Positions 6,917 through 13,337 of a DNA stretch of 13,337 bases are shown here, one piece after another. A program made the translations under genes and the position numbers. The stretch's first letter is position 1. The number at the start of each line of letters is the position of its first letter. This stretch comes from RECO01 sp050485385. Its GTDB lineage: Bacteria > Pseudomonadota > Alphaproteobacteria > Geminicoccales > Geminicoccaceae. The notes under the pieces are model-generated. The model saw only the letters and a program-made list of their open reading frames with translations. It did not search any database and was not told the origin of the DNA. Location: contig JBJHBG010000121.1 in assembly GCA_050485385.1 (NCBI GenBank), positions 1-13,337 on the forward strand, written 5' to 3'.

Positions 6917-8111
6917 GGCTCACCCGAGCGCCATCCCAGGCGAGACGCGGATCGAAGCTCGCGGAGGCGAGCATGGTGAGGATGACGACGGCCGCAAAGG
7001 CAAAGGCTCCAATCCCGGGTTGAATCGCGAACAGCCCGGGAACGTTGACGAGGCTCGCCAGGATCGCAACCATGAAAACGTCGACCATCGACCAGCGGCC
7101 GACGAACTCGATCACGGTGTAGGCCTTGGTGCGCGAGCGTAGGCTGTCGGCGGAGTGGCGCTGCGTCGCGACGAGCAGCCACGTCAGACCGACGATCTTC
7201 GCCACCGGCACCAGGATCGAGGCGACGAAGACGATGGCGGCGATACCGTACAGTTGGGCGGCGACGAGATCGACCACCCCACCGAGGATGGTCGCCGGAT
7301 CGGTTCGCCCGAGCTGACTGATGATCATCATGGGATAGACGTTCGCCGGCACGTAGAGCACCACCGCGGCAATCAGGAATGCCCAGCTTCGCTGTACGGA
7401 ACGGGCCTTGCGCCGATGCAGTGCAGCACCGCATCGCGGACAGCGACGGCTCGTGGCGGGGGCGAGCCAATGACAGGTGTGGCAGGCGGTGCCTGCGGCC
7501 GCATGCGGCGCCTGCGGCCGGCCGATCCGCGACCAGACCGCCTCGGGCTCCAGCACCGTATCGGCGGCGGCGATGCAGAGAATGGTCAGCGCCAGGGCGA
7601 GGATACCGACGTCGACCTCGACGTGGGCGAGGCTCTGCAACTTGACGTAGGCGACGATCAGCCCGAGGAGGAAGATCTCCAGCATGGCCCAGGGCGTCTG
7701 CCGTTGGCCGAGGGTGAAGGCGAGGCGCGCTGCGGGATGCCGCCAGTCGCGGCTCGCCGCCAAGGCGGCGAACAGGCTCGCCGCGATCTTGGTGCCGGGC
7801 ACGAGGCTCGCGAAGGCGAGCACCAGGAGCGCCAGGGGCCACAGCCCGGCATCGGCGATGGCGCGCACGCCGGCATGCAGTGTGGCCGTGTGCGCGACGC
7901 CGTCGAGCCGGAGCGTCACCAAGGGCAGGAAATGGACCAACACCCAGAGTACGAACGCCGCCGACAGCAATGCGATGCCCCGCTCCAGCGGCTGGTGGCG
8001 GCGACGGTAGAGGGTCGCCCCACAGCGCCGACAACGGGCCTTCTGCCCCGGCTGAAGGGCTTGGCGGCGATGGACGGCACCGCAATCGTGGCAGGCGACG
8101 TGGGACGACAT
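6903..8111 (-). CDS. pqiA: PqiA, inner-membrane partner of PqiB
   Basis: 402 residues from ATG 8111; a TTG at 8147 in the same frame would add 12 residues but is less likely. The protein has two copies of the PqiA unit, each a zinc-ribbon followed by about four hydrophobic helices. Cysteine pairs are C7/C10 with C27/C30, and C210/C213 with C224/C227, all present. Family-typical membrane segments include SLVPGTKIAASL and the second-copy ILVPVAKIVGLTWLL, plus the VEFVGRWSMVDVF-like EFVGRWSMVDVFMV. PqiA is thought to load or control lipid flow into PqiB. First gene of the operon, divergent from the UPF0178 gene with 56 bases between starts; no clear promoter or operator was recognised there. No SoxS-type box can be called. 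Confidence 0.93.
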   Translation of the reverse strand: MSSHVACHDCGAVHRRQALQPGQKARCRRCGATLYRRRHQPLERGIALLSAAFVLWVLVHFLPLVTLRLDGVAHTATLHAGVRAIADAGLWPLALLVLAFASLVPGTKIAASLFAALAASRDWRHPAARLAFTLGQRQTPWAMLEIFLLGLIVAYVKLQSLAHVEVDVGILALALTILCIAAADTVLEPEAVWSRIGRPQAPHAAAGTACHTCHWLAPATSRRCPRCGAALHRRKARSVQRSWAFLIAAVVLYVPANVYPMMIISQLGRTDPATILGGVVDLVAAQLYGIAAIVFVASILVPVAKIVGLTWLLVATQRHSADSLRSRTKAYTVIEFVGRWSMVDVFMVAILASLVNVPGLFAIQPGIGAFAFAAVVILTMLASASFDPRLAWDGARVSRGRG

Positions 8112-8167
8112 GCGGCAGAAGATTGGCCGCCGCAGGTCCGCATGCAAGGCGAGAAGGTCATCGGTCC

Positions 8168-8623
8168 TTGACGATCATCTATCTGGACGCGGACGCCTGC
8201 CCGGTGAAGGACGAGACCTATCGCGTCGCCGGACGGTACGGCCTGCGCACGCTGGTGGTGACCAACGGCTATCTGCGTCTGCCCGAAAGCCCGCTGATCG
8301 AACTCGTGCTGGTCGCGGAGGGGCTCGACCGTGCCGACGACTGGATCGCCGAAACCGCGCAGCCCGGCGACGTCGTGGTGACCAGCGACGTTCCGCTGGC
8401 GCATCGGTGCGTCACCAAGGGCGTGCGCACCTTGGCACCGACGGGGCGCGAATTCACCGAGCAGTCGATCGGCAACGACCTTGCCAGCCGCAACCTCATG
8501 ACCGAGTTGCGCGACACGGGTCAGATCCGCGGCGGCGGGCGCCCGTTCGGCAAGCAGGACCGCTCGCGCTTCCTCGGCGCCCTCGATGCGGCCATCCAGG
8601 CGATCCGCCGTACCGGCAGGTGA
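8168..8623 (+). CDS. UPF0178 (YaiI/YqxD) family protein
   Basis: 151 residues. The start is TTG at 8168, which places the family opening (TIIYLDADACPVK) right at the N-terminus as in E. coli YaiI; GAGAAGG lies ten bases upstream (8151-8157) and no ATG or GTG exists in frame nearby. Conserved features are DADACP (7-12), GDVVVTSDVPLA (67-78), the middle GREFTEQSIG segment and the late GGGRPFGKQDRSRFLGALD. The acidic residues and fold place it near PIN/NYN-like nucleases, but no activity is established for the family. Length matches known members (about 150). Divergent from pqiA; followed by a 190-base gap before the helicase. Family certain, biochemical role unknown. Confidence 0.9.
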   Translation: MTIIYLDADACPVKDETYRVAGRYGLRTLVVTNGYLRLPESPLIELVLVAEGLDRADDWIAETAQPGDVVVTSDVPLAHRCVTKGVRTLAPTGREFTEQSIGNDLASRNLMTELRDTGQIRGGGRPFGKQDRSRFLGALDAAIQAIRRTGR

Positions 8624-8813
8624 GGCTTGCAGCGTCGTCCTTGACGCGGCGCAGCAAATCTGCGCACACATCAATGGTCTTTCTCGCGATCGCGCGACGG
8701 GCCGCTGTGGCTGCCCCACATCCCGAGCTAGTCACCCATGTGACCCCCGCCCATCGACACGCGCGCGAAGGGCGGCTCGGCGCCGGACATCAGGGCGCCG
8801 CTAGGACGAAAAC
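8624..8813. other. Intergenic region before the helicase, with two inverted repeats
   Basis: No credible ORF. It holds a perfect hairpin at 8649-8665 (gcgcag, five-base loop, ctgcgc), close after the UPF0178 stop and without a T-run. It also holds a palindrome at 8731-8744 (GTCAC, four bases, GTGAC) about 70 bases before the helicase start. The latter has operator-like symmetry but not the CRP spacing. TTGACG at 8641-8646 looks like a -35 box, but no good -10 lies at the right distance. The helicase leader presumably starts somewhere here. Confidence 0.5.
8649..8665 (+). terminator. Hairpin downstream of the UPF0178 gene, possible weak terminator
   Basis: Six perfect base pairs with a CAAAT loop, 25 bases after the stop. 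The following bases are not T-rich, so termination would be weak or factor-dependent. Confidence 0.3.
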
Positions 8814-10052
8814 TTGACTGTTTCTTTCTCCGAGCTCGGCCTCGCCGAGCCCCTCCTGCGCGGCCTCGCCGACGCAGGCCACACCACGCCGACGCCGATT
8901 CAGGCGCAGGCCATCCCAGCGCTGCTCGAAGGCCGCGACCTCCTCGGCATCGCCCAGACCGGCACCGGCAAGACCGGCGCATTCCTGCTGCCGCTGATGA
9001 GCCGCCTCCTCGCCGCGCCGGCACCCACCACCAAGCGCGGCACCAAGGCGCTCGTGCTGGCGCCGACCCGCGAACTCGCCCAGCAGATCGCCGACGCCTT
9101 CATCCTCTACGGCAAGAAGCACACGCGGCTTTGGCAGACGGTGATCGTCGGTGGCGTGCCGCAGTCGCGCCAAGCCCGCGCCATGGCCAAGGGCGTGGAC
9201 CTGCTCGTTGCCACCCCCGGCCGCCTGCTCGACCTCGTCGACCAAGGGCTCGTCCGCCTCGACACCGTCGAGACGCTGATCCTCGACGAAGCCGACCGCA
9301 TGCTCGACATGGGCTTCGCTCCGGCGATGAAGCGGATCGCGGCCCTGATCCCGGCCAAGCGGCACACCCTGCTCTTCTCCGCCACCATGCCCAAGGCGGT
9401 CGAGAAGCTGGCGGCCGAACTGCTCGACGATCCCGTCCGGGTCGAAATCGCCGAGAAGACCATCTCGGTCGAGCGCATCGAGCAGCAGGTCCACATGGTG
9501 CCGCAGGCCAGGAAGCGCGCCTTTTTGATCGACCTCCTCGCCGATCCGGCGCTCGAGCGGGTGATCCTCTTCACCCGCACCAAGCACGGCGCCGACCGGG
9601 TGTGCGAGCACCTGGAGAAGGGCGGCATCGACGCCGAGGCGATCCACGGCAACAAGGCCCAGGGTGCCCGCCAGCGGGCGATGAAGCGGTTCCGCGCCGG
9701 CGACGCCCGCGTCCTGGTCGCGACCGACATCGCCGCCCGCGGCATCGACGTGCCAGGCATCACGCACGTCATCAACTTCGACCTGCCGGTCGAGGTCGAG
9801 ACCTACGTCCACCGCATCGGCCGCACGGCGCGCGCCGGCGGCGAGGGTATCGCCATCTCGCTGTGCGATCCGGGCGAGCGCAAGCAGCTCGACGCGATCC
9901 GCCGCTACGTCGAGCGCAAAGGCGAGCCCGAGCCCGTCCGCCATGGCCGGCCCGCAGGAGGCCACCAGCGCGCCGGCAGACCCGCCGGGGCGACCCGCCG
10001 TCCGGCGGGCCGTCCGCACCGCCGCTTCGGCGAGCGCGCGGCCGCCGTCTGA
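8814..10052 (+). CDS. DEAD-box ATP-dependent RNA helicase, RhlE-like
   Basis: 412 residues from TTG 8814, with AGGA seven bases upstream (8803-8806). All helicase motifs are intact and in order: F6 and Q motif TPTPIQ (25-30), motif I AQTGTGKT (47-54), Ia PTRELAQ (84-90), Ib TPGRLLD (134-140), II DEAD (158-161), III SAT (189-191), IV ILFTRTK (251-257), V ATDIAARGIDV (303-313), VI HRIGRTARAG (333-342). The C-terminal 40 residues are short, basic and rich in glycine, proline and arginine, as in RhlE proteins that use such tails to hold RNA. Expected role: ATP-driven unwinding of short RNA duplexes in ribosome assembly, RNA decay or cold adaptation, in the cytosol. Monocistronic, ended by a clear terminator. 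RhlE against other DEAD subfamilies is a judgement from the short tail and core. Confidence 0.93.
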   Translation: MTVSFSELGLAEPLLRGLADAGHTTPTPIQAQAIPALLEGRDLLGIAQTGTGKTGAFLLPLMSRLLAAPAPTTKRGTKALVLAPTRELAQQIADAFILYGKKHTRLWQTVIVGGVPQSRQARAMAKGVDLLVATPGRLLDLVDQGLVRLDTVETLILDEADRMLDMGFAPAMKRIAALIPAKRHTLLFSATMPKAVEKLAAELLDDPVRVEIAEKTISVERIEQQVHMVPQARKRAFLIDLLADPALERVILFTRTKHGADRVCEHLEKGGIDAEAIHGNKAQGARQRAMKRFRAGDARVLVATDIAARGIDVPGITHVINFDLPVEVETYVHRIGRTARAGGEGIAISLCDPGERKQLDAIRRYVERKGEPEPVRHGRPAGGHQRAGRPAGATRRPAGRPHRRFGERAAAV

Positions 10053-10078
10053 ACCACGGGCAGCCGAAGGCAGGAGCA

Positions 10079-10159
10079 GGGGGCTTTTGGCCCTCTGCAC
10101 CCCCGGCCGGCGGCGGCGACCGTCAGCACTCATGGGGGCACGGGGGGCCAAAAGCCCCC
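10079..10159. repeat. 14-base inverted repeat pair around the helicase terminator
   Basis: Bases 10079-10092 (gggggcttttggcc) are the exact reverse complement of 10146-10159. Each half is also part of its own hairpin: the left one an eight-pair stem from 10077 with one G-T pair, the right one the terminator at 10140-10162. The arms could therefore pair locally or with each other across 53 bases. Confidence 0.8.
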
Positions 10160-10169
10160 CGTCTTCTTT
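10140..10169 (+). terminator. Intrinsic terminator of the helicase gene
   Basis: A perfect nine-base-pair stem (acggggggc with gccccccgt), five-base loop CAAAA, followed directly by CTTCTTT on the plus strand. It lies 87 bases after the helicase stop and abuts the end of the convergent hydrolase gene. On the minus strand no T-run follows, so it serves mainly the helicase. Confidence 0.85.
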
Positions 10170-10782
10170 ACGACGCGGCGAACTCGCGCGCCGCCGCCAA
10201 TTCCTCGGCCGCCAGTTCGTGCCCGCCCTGGTGCGCAACCACGCGTACCGTCGCTCCACGGTCGCGGAACGCGCCCGCCAGCCGCTCGGTGCGTGGCCAG
10301 GGGCAGATGGGGTCGTGGCGGCCGGCGGTCAGCAGTACGTCCATGCCACTCAAGTCCGCCGCCGGTGGATCGAACGGCATCAAGGGGTGCAACAGCACGA
10401 GGCGGCGTAGTGCCTCGGGTGCATTGAAGGCGAGGTTGGCCAGCAGGTTCGCGCCGTTGGAGTAGCCGAGGCCGACCGTCCGGGCGCGGTCCAACCCATG
10501 TCCCTCGATCGCAGCGTCGAGGAAGCGGGCGAAGGCCTCGGTCCGCGCGGCGAGATCCGCCATGTCGTAGACGCCCATGGCGGTACGGCGGAAGAACCGG
10601 GCCATGCCGCCCTCGTCGACGTTGCCCTGCACGGCAAGCCGTGTGGCCTTCGGCGCCACGCTCTGTCCGAGCGCCAGGAACGAGCGGGCGTCGTCGCCGG
10701 TGCCGTGCAGGAGCACGAGCGGCGCCGCTTCGGCGTCGCCCGGCTCCAGCCAGTAGTCGTAGCCGGCCAGATGCCGATGCAT
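10168..10782 (-). CDS. Alpha/beta hydrolase, carboxylesterase/phospholipase (MhqD-like)
   Basis: 204 residues from ATG 10782, a compact alpha/beta hydrolase of the carboxylesterase type. The oxyanion region is LLHGTGDDARSF (24-35), the nucleophile elbow GYSNGA puts Ser108 at the active site, Asp157 lies in GRHDPICP, and His188 in HQGGHEL, so the triad is complete. No signal peptide: cytosolic. Its ATG shares one base with the stop of the dioxygenase gene upstream (TGATG), so the two are translated together. The same pair occurs in Bacillus as MhqO (dioxygenase) and MhqD (hydrolase), induced by methylhydroquinone and catechol, which suggests hydrolysis of a ring-cleavage or quinone-adduct product. 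Enzyme class sure; the pathway rests on the neighbour. Confidence 0.85.
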   Translation of the reverse strand: MHRHLAGYDYWLEPGDAEAAPLVLLHGTGDDARSFLALGQSVAPKATRLAVQGNVDEGGMARFFRRTAMGVYDMADLAARTEAFARFLDAAIEGHGLDRARTVGLGYSNGANLLANLAFNAPEALRRLVLLHPLMPFDPPAADLSGMDVLLTAGRHDPICPWPRTERLAGAFRDRGATVRVVAHQGGHELAAEELAAAREFAAS

Positions 10783-11711
10783 CAGACCAGCCTCGGCAGG
10801 ACGCGCTCCAACCGTGCGCGCAGATGCTCGTGCTGGCGCGGCAGGCGGAGGCCTTGGCCGAGTGCTTCCTTCGGCTCGTCGATCATGAAGCCGGGCTCGT
10901 CGGTCGAGACCTCGAACAGCACGCCGCCAGGGCTGCGGAAATAGATCGCCCGGAAATAGTCGCGGTCGATCACCGGCGTGACGTGGATGCCGGCAGCGGC
11001 GATGCGGGCGCGCACCTCTCGATGCGCCGCATCGTCGGTGACGCTGAACGCCACGTGGTGGACCGAGCCCAGCCCCTGACGCGCACCCGGCGCATCCGGC
11101 GTCAGCTCGATGTCGACGAAGCGGGCGGCGCTGCCCGCGGGGCCGGCGTAGCGCGTGACGTTGCCGTCCTTGGCGGCCTCGGCATAGTCGAGCAGGCCGG
11201 TGAGGACCGTCGCGGTCGGCACCCCATCGCCGAGGCGGAGCACGACGCCGTGAAAGCCCTTGATCGCGTGTTCGGTGCCGACGCCGTCACCGCCCCAGCC
11301 GGCGCGCGGATCGTCCGCTGCCGGCTCGACGAGGGCGAGGCCGAGCCCATCGGGGTCGGCGAAGGCAAGGCGCTTCTCGCCGAACCGCTCGCCCTCACCG
11401 ACGTCGAGCCCCTCGCCGCGCAGCCGCTCGCGCCAGAAGCCGAGGCTGCCCTCGGGCACCGCGAACGCCACTTCGCTCGCCTCCCCGCGACCGCGCCGGC
11501 CGGGCGCCATTTGCTCCCACGGAAAGAAGGTCAAGGCCGAGCCGGGCGTGCCCGCCTCGTCGCCGTAGTAGAGGTGATAGACGGTCGGATCGTCGAAGTT
11601 CACCGTCTTCTTGACGAAGCGCAGCCCGAGTACGCCCCGATAGAAGTCCAGGTTGCGCTGCGGCGGGCCGCTGATGGCGGTGACGTGATGCAACCCACGA
11701 ACCAAAGCCAT
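10782..11711 (-). CDS. Ring-cleaving (extradiol-type) dioxygenase, MhqO/MhqA/LinE-related VOC protein
   Basis: 309 residues from ATG 11711, with AAGGAG seven bases upstream on the minus strand. Two vicinal-oxygen-chelate halves are visible: residues 5-130 and about 152-272. Metal ligands expected for the family are a histidine of LHHVT (8-9), a histidine of VHHVAF (218-219) and Glu267 in GGVLFEV, matching the two-His one-Glu iron site. Other family text: NLDFYRGVLGLRFVKKTVNFDDP (the near-invariant VKKTVNFDDP at 33-42) and FYRG. Predicted reaction: oxygen-dependent opening of hydroquinones or catechols, in the cytosol. Length agrees with Bacillus MhqO (about 312). It is the first gene of a two-gene unit with the hydrolase and is divergent from the cyclic-di-GMP gene. 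No MarR-type MhqR regulator is in the window. Confidence 0.9.
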   Translation of the reverse strand: MALVRGLHHVTAISGPPQRNLDFYRGVLGLRFVKKTVNFDDPTVYHLYYGDEAGTPGSALTFFPWEQMAPGRRGRGEASEVAFAVPEGSLGFWRERLRGEGLDVGEGERFGEKRLAFADPDGLGLALVEPAADDPRAGWGGDGVGTEHAIKGFHGVVLRLGDGVPTATVLTGLLDYAEAAKDGNVTRYAGPAGSAARFVDIELTPDAPGARQGLGSVHHVAFSVTDDAAHREVRARIAAAGIHVTPVIDRDYFRAIYFRSPGGVLFEVSTDEPGFMIDEPKEALGQGLRLPRQHEHLRARLERVLPRLV

Positions 11712-11890
11712 GGTCGTTCTCCTTTCGAACCGACAGGATGGGGCCGGAACCGGCCGACGTCAGCCGATCCGACGCGAAGACAGCGTTTCGCCCACGGCAA
11801 CGATCCCCCCCTCGCCGCCTTTCCCTCGCACTCCGGCGGCTTGTAGCGTATGGAACGAGGCATCGATCGCAACCGGGCTCCTCGTCGCGC
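11712..11890. other. Divergent control region between the dioxygenase and the GGDEF-EAL gene
   Basis: 179 bases hold the ribosome site of the dioxygenase (minus, 11719-11724), a TTCGAA palindrome at 11724-11729 and, near the right end, a short ORF that meets the GGDEF start. No convincing -35/-10 pair was found for either gene, and no MhqR-type long palindrome was recognised. Confidence 0.45.
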
Positions 11891-11894
11891 GTGA
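11850..11894 (+). CDS. Possible 14-residue leader peptide overlapping the GGDEF-EAL start
   Basis: ATG 11850 opens a frame reading MERGIDRNRAPRRA and stopping at TGA 11892-11894, which overlaps the GTG of the next gene (GTGA). The arrangement would allow coupled translation, which would help explain how a GTG with no clear ribosome site is used. No strong ribosome site precedes this ATG either, so it may be chance. Confidence 0.25.
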   Translation: MERGIDRNRAPRRA

Positions 11895-13337
11895 CCACGC
11901 CTCAACCGACCGTATTCCTCGACTGCCTCCCCGACGCCGCCGTCATCGTGGATCAACTCGGCCAGATTCGGCACTACAATTGCCGATTTCGCGAAATCGC
12001 GGCCGAACCCGATCACAGGTTGACCGGTGCGGGGCTAGGCGCCCTGCTGCACGGTCCCTTCGGGGGCGATCCGGCAGCGCTGATCGGCGACTACTTCGCC
12101 AATGGCGGCGGCCCACCGATGGTGCTGGAAGCCGTGGTCGGCGCGCGCGGCCGGCGCGGCGTGCGCTGTATGGTCAGCATCGGCCGCACGGAGCACGAGG
12201 GCGAGACGGTCTACCTCTTCGTCCTGCGCGACGACGGGCTCGACGTGCAGCGCCAGCAGCGCCTCGCCGAAGCGGCACGCACCGACGCGCTCACCGGTCT
12301 CCTCAACCGCAGCACCTTCACCGACGAGATGGAGCTCGCCATCCAGCGGGCGCGGCGCGGGCAGAAGCGCTTGGCGCTGCTGTTCATCGACCTCGACCGC
12401 TTCAAGGAGGTGAACGACGGTCACGGTCACGACTGCGGCGACGAGGTGCTGGCGACGATCGCCCGACGCTTCGCCAGCGGCGTGCGCAACGGCGACTGGC
12501 TCTGCCGCTGGGGCGGCGACGAGTTCGCCTGTCTGTTGCAGGTCGACGGCGACGAGCGGGCGCCGGTGGAGGTCGCCGAGCGCCTGCTGCAGGAGGCCGG
12601 CATGCCGGTCGACCTGGAGGACATGGCGATCGCCGTCGGCGCCAGCATCGGCATCGCCCGGCTGCCGCAGGATGCCCTGACCGCGAGCGACCTCCTCGCC
12701 GCCGCCGACCAGGCGCTCTACGAGGCCAAGGCCAGGGGCGGCATGCAGTGGCAGAGCTTCGCGCCGGCCATGGCGGCGCGGAGCCGCGACCGCAGCGAAC
12801 TGCGCGACGCGCTCGGCCGCGCGCTCAAGTCCGACGAGTTGCAACTCCACTACCAGCCGCTCGTCGATGCCCGCAGCTTCGAGCCCGTCGGCGTCGAGGC
12901 GCTGATCCGCTGGGTGCATCCGACCCGCGGGGTGCTCGGTCCCTCGCAGTTCCTGACGCTGTTCACCAGTTCCCCCGAACGGGCCCTGCAACTGCTCCAG
13001 GTCCAGATCGACCGGGCCTTGGTCGACCTCGACGTGCTGGCGACGGTCGGCGGCGAGGTGGCGATCAACTTCGATGCGCGGCTGGTCGGCCATGGCGACG
13101 CGCTCGCCATCCTGGAGCCCCTGCGGCTGGCCACGCAGGCGCGCGGCCTCGCCCTCACGGTCGAGTTGACCGAAGCCTCCTTCAACGAGCAACCGGATCG
13201 CCTGCGCCAGTTCATCGAGACGATACGCGGCGCCGGCATGCGGCTCGCCATCGACGACTTCGGCGGCGGCCAAGCGTCGCTCTTGCGCCTCAGGGAAATT
13301 ACCTTCGACATCCTCAAGGTCGACCGGGCCTTCATCC
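11891..13337 (+). CDS. PAS-GGDEF-EAL cyclic-di-GMP enzyme, C-terminus beyond the window
   Basis: 482 residues are visible, starting at GTG 11891 (no other ATG, GTG or TTG is available upstream in frame). An N-terminal PAS-like domain (about 8-115) begins VFLDCLPDAAVIVDQLGQIRHYN. The diguanylate cyclase domain (about 127-290) has DALTGLLNR, FIDLDRFKEVND and an intact GGDEF at 208-212; RNGD at 199-202, exactly five residues before it, is the RxxD inhibitory site. The phosphodiesterase domain starts about 303: LHYQPLVD (319-326), EAL (336-338), Asn393 in AINFDA, ELTE (425-428), Asp455-Asp456 and Lys476 are present. Loop 6 reads DDFGGG where active enzymes usually have DDFGTG. No transmembrane segment: cytosolic. 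It could make and break cyclic-di-GMP, or use one domain to regulate the other. The final catalytic glutamate lies outside the window. Confidence 0.92.
   Translation, partial: MTTPQPTVFLDCLPDAAVIVDQLGQIRHYNCRFREIAAEPDHRLTGAGLGALLHGPFGGDPAALIGDYFANGGGPPMVLEAVVGARGRRGVRCMVSIGRTEHEGETVYLFVLRDDGLDVQRQQRLAEAARTDALTGLLNRSTFTDEMELAIQRARRGQKRLALLFIDLDRFKEVNDGHGHDCGDEVLATIARRFASGVRNGDWLCRWGGDEFACLLQVDGDERAPVEVAERLLQEAGMPVDLEDMAIAVGASIGIARLPQDALTASDLLAAADQALYEAKARGGMQWQSFAPAMAARSRDRSELRDALGRALKSDELQLHYQPLVDARSFEPVGVEALIRWVHPTRGVLGPSQFLTLFTSSPERALQLLQVQIDRALVDLDVLATVGGEVAINFDARLVGHGDALAILEPLRLATQARGLALTVELTEASFNEQPDRLRQFIETIRGAGMRLAIDDFGGGQASLLRLREITFDILKVDRAFI

Noticed and set aside
8111..8147. TTG start adding 12 residues to PqiA
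   Set aside because: The ATG at 8111 begins just before the first zinc-ribbon cysteine pair as in other PqiA proteins. The TTG lacks a ribosome site.
8496..8735. 79-residue minus-strand ORF in the gap after the UPF0178 gene
   Set aside because: Half of it overlaps the UPF0178 gene antisense; no start signal and no recognisable sequence.
8731..8744. CRP/FNR binding site
   Set aside because: The arms are in TCAC...GTGA order with a four-base centre, not the TGTGA-N6-TCACA layout, so only a generic palindrome is claimed.
8790..10259. 489-residue minus-strand ORF opposite the helicase
   Set aside because: The plus strand has every DEAD-box motif. The antisense frame has none and low-complexity composition.
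12035..13273. 412-residue minus-strand ORF opposite the GGDEF-EAL gene
   Set aside because: Antisense shadow; the plus strand carries clear GGDEF and EAL motifs.
1..13337. CRISPR array, tRNA, rRNA, insertion sequence or riboswitch
   Set aside because: No spaced repeat series, cloverleaf, transposase or known riboswitch core was seen; the only notable direct repeat is the single 30-base pair.

Overview
The window is GC-rich, densely packed bacterial chromosome. The gene families and codon use (TTG and GTG starts, third positions mostly G or C) suggest an alphaproteobacterium, perhaps from the Rhodospirillales or a nearby group; this lineage call is an inference. Apart from the first 860 bases it looks like ordinary chromosome. 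No tRNA, rRNA, CRISPR array, transposase or integrase is visible.

Left end (1-1702): this is the unusual part. A membrane sensor gene on the minus strand (signal-sensing Cache domain plus HAMP) is cut just after HAMP by a 793-base segment. An identical 30-base direct repeat lies on each side (10-39 and 833-862). The segment carries two minus-strand genes, each broken at a repeat: a PBECR-type phage-associated nuclease domain lacking anything upstream, and a staphylococcal-nuclease-like protein lacking its C-terminus. Removing the segment and one repeat copy puts the sensor back in frame up to the window edge.

1738-4577: an EamA-type membrane transporter (minus) is divergent from a class IV aminotransferase and a quinone oxidoreductase (plus), which are probably co-transcribed. 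Two strong hairpins separate the quinone oxidoreductase from the convergent pqi operon.

4653-8111: a complete overlapping pqiA-pqiB-pqiC operon (minus) encodes an envelope-spanning lipid-transport system of the MCE type. It is divergent from a UPF0178 protein (8168-8623).

8814-10168: a RhlE-like DEAD-box RNA helicase is followed by an intrinsic terminator and a second, related hairpin.

10168-11711: a ring-cleaving dioxygenase and an alpha/beta hydrolase overlap by one base. They resemble the MhqO/MhqD pair known from quinone detoxification. A PAS-GGDEF-EAL cyclic-di-GMP enzyme is divergent from them and runs off the right edge.

Several genes touch quinone or redox stress (quinone oxidoreductase, the dioxygenase/hydrolase pair, and pqi, named for paraquat induction). 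They are not one operon, and the grouping may be chance.
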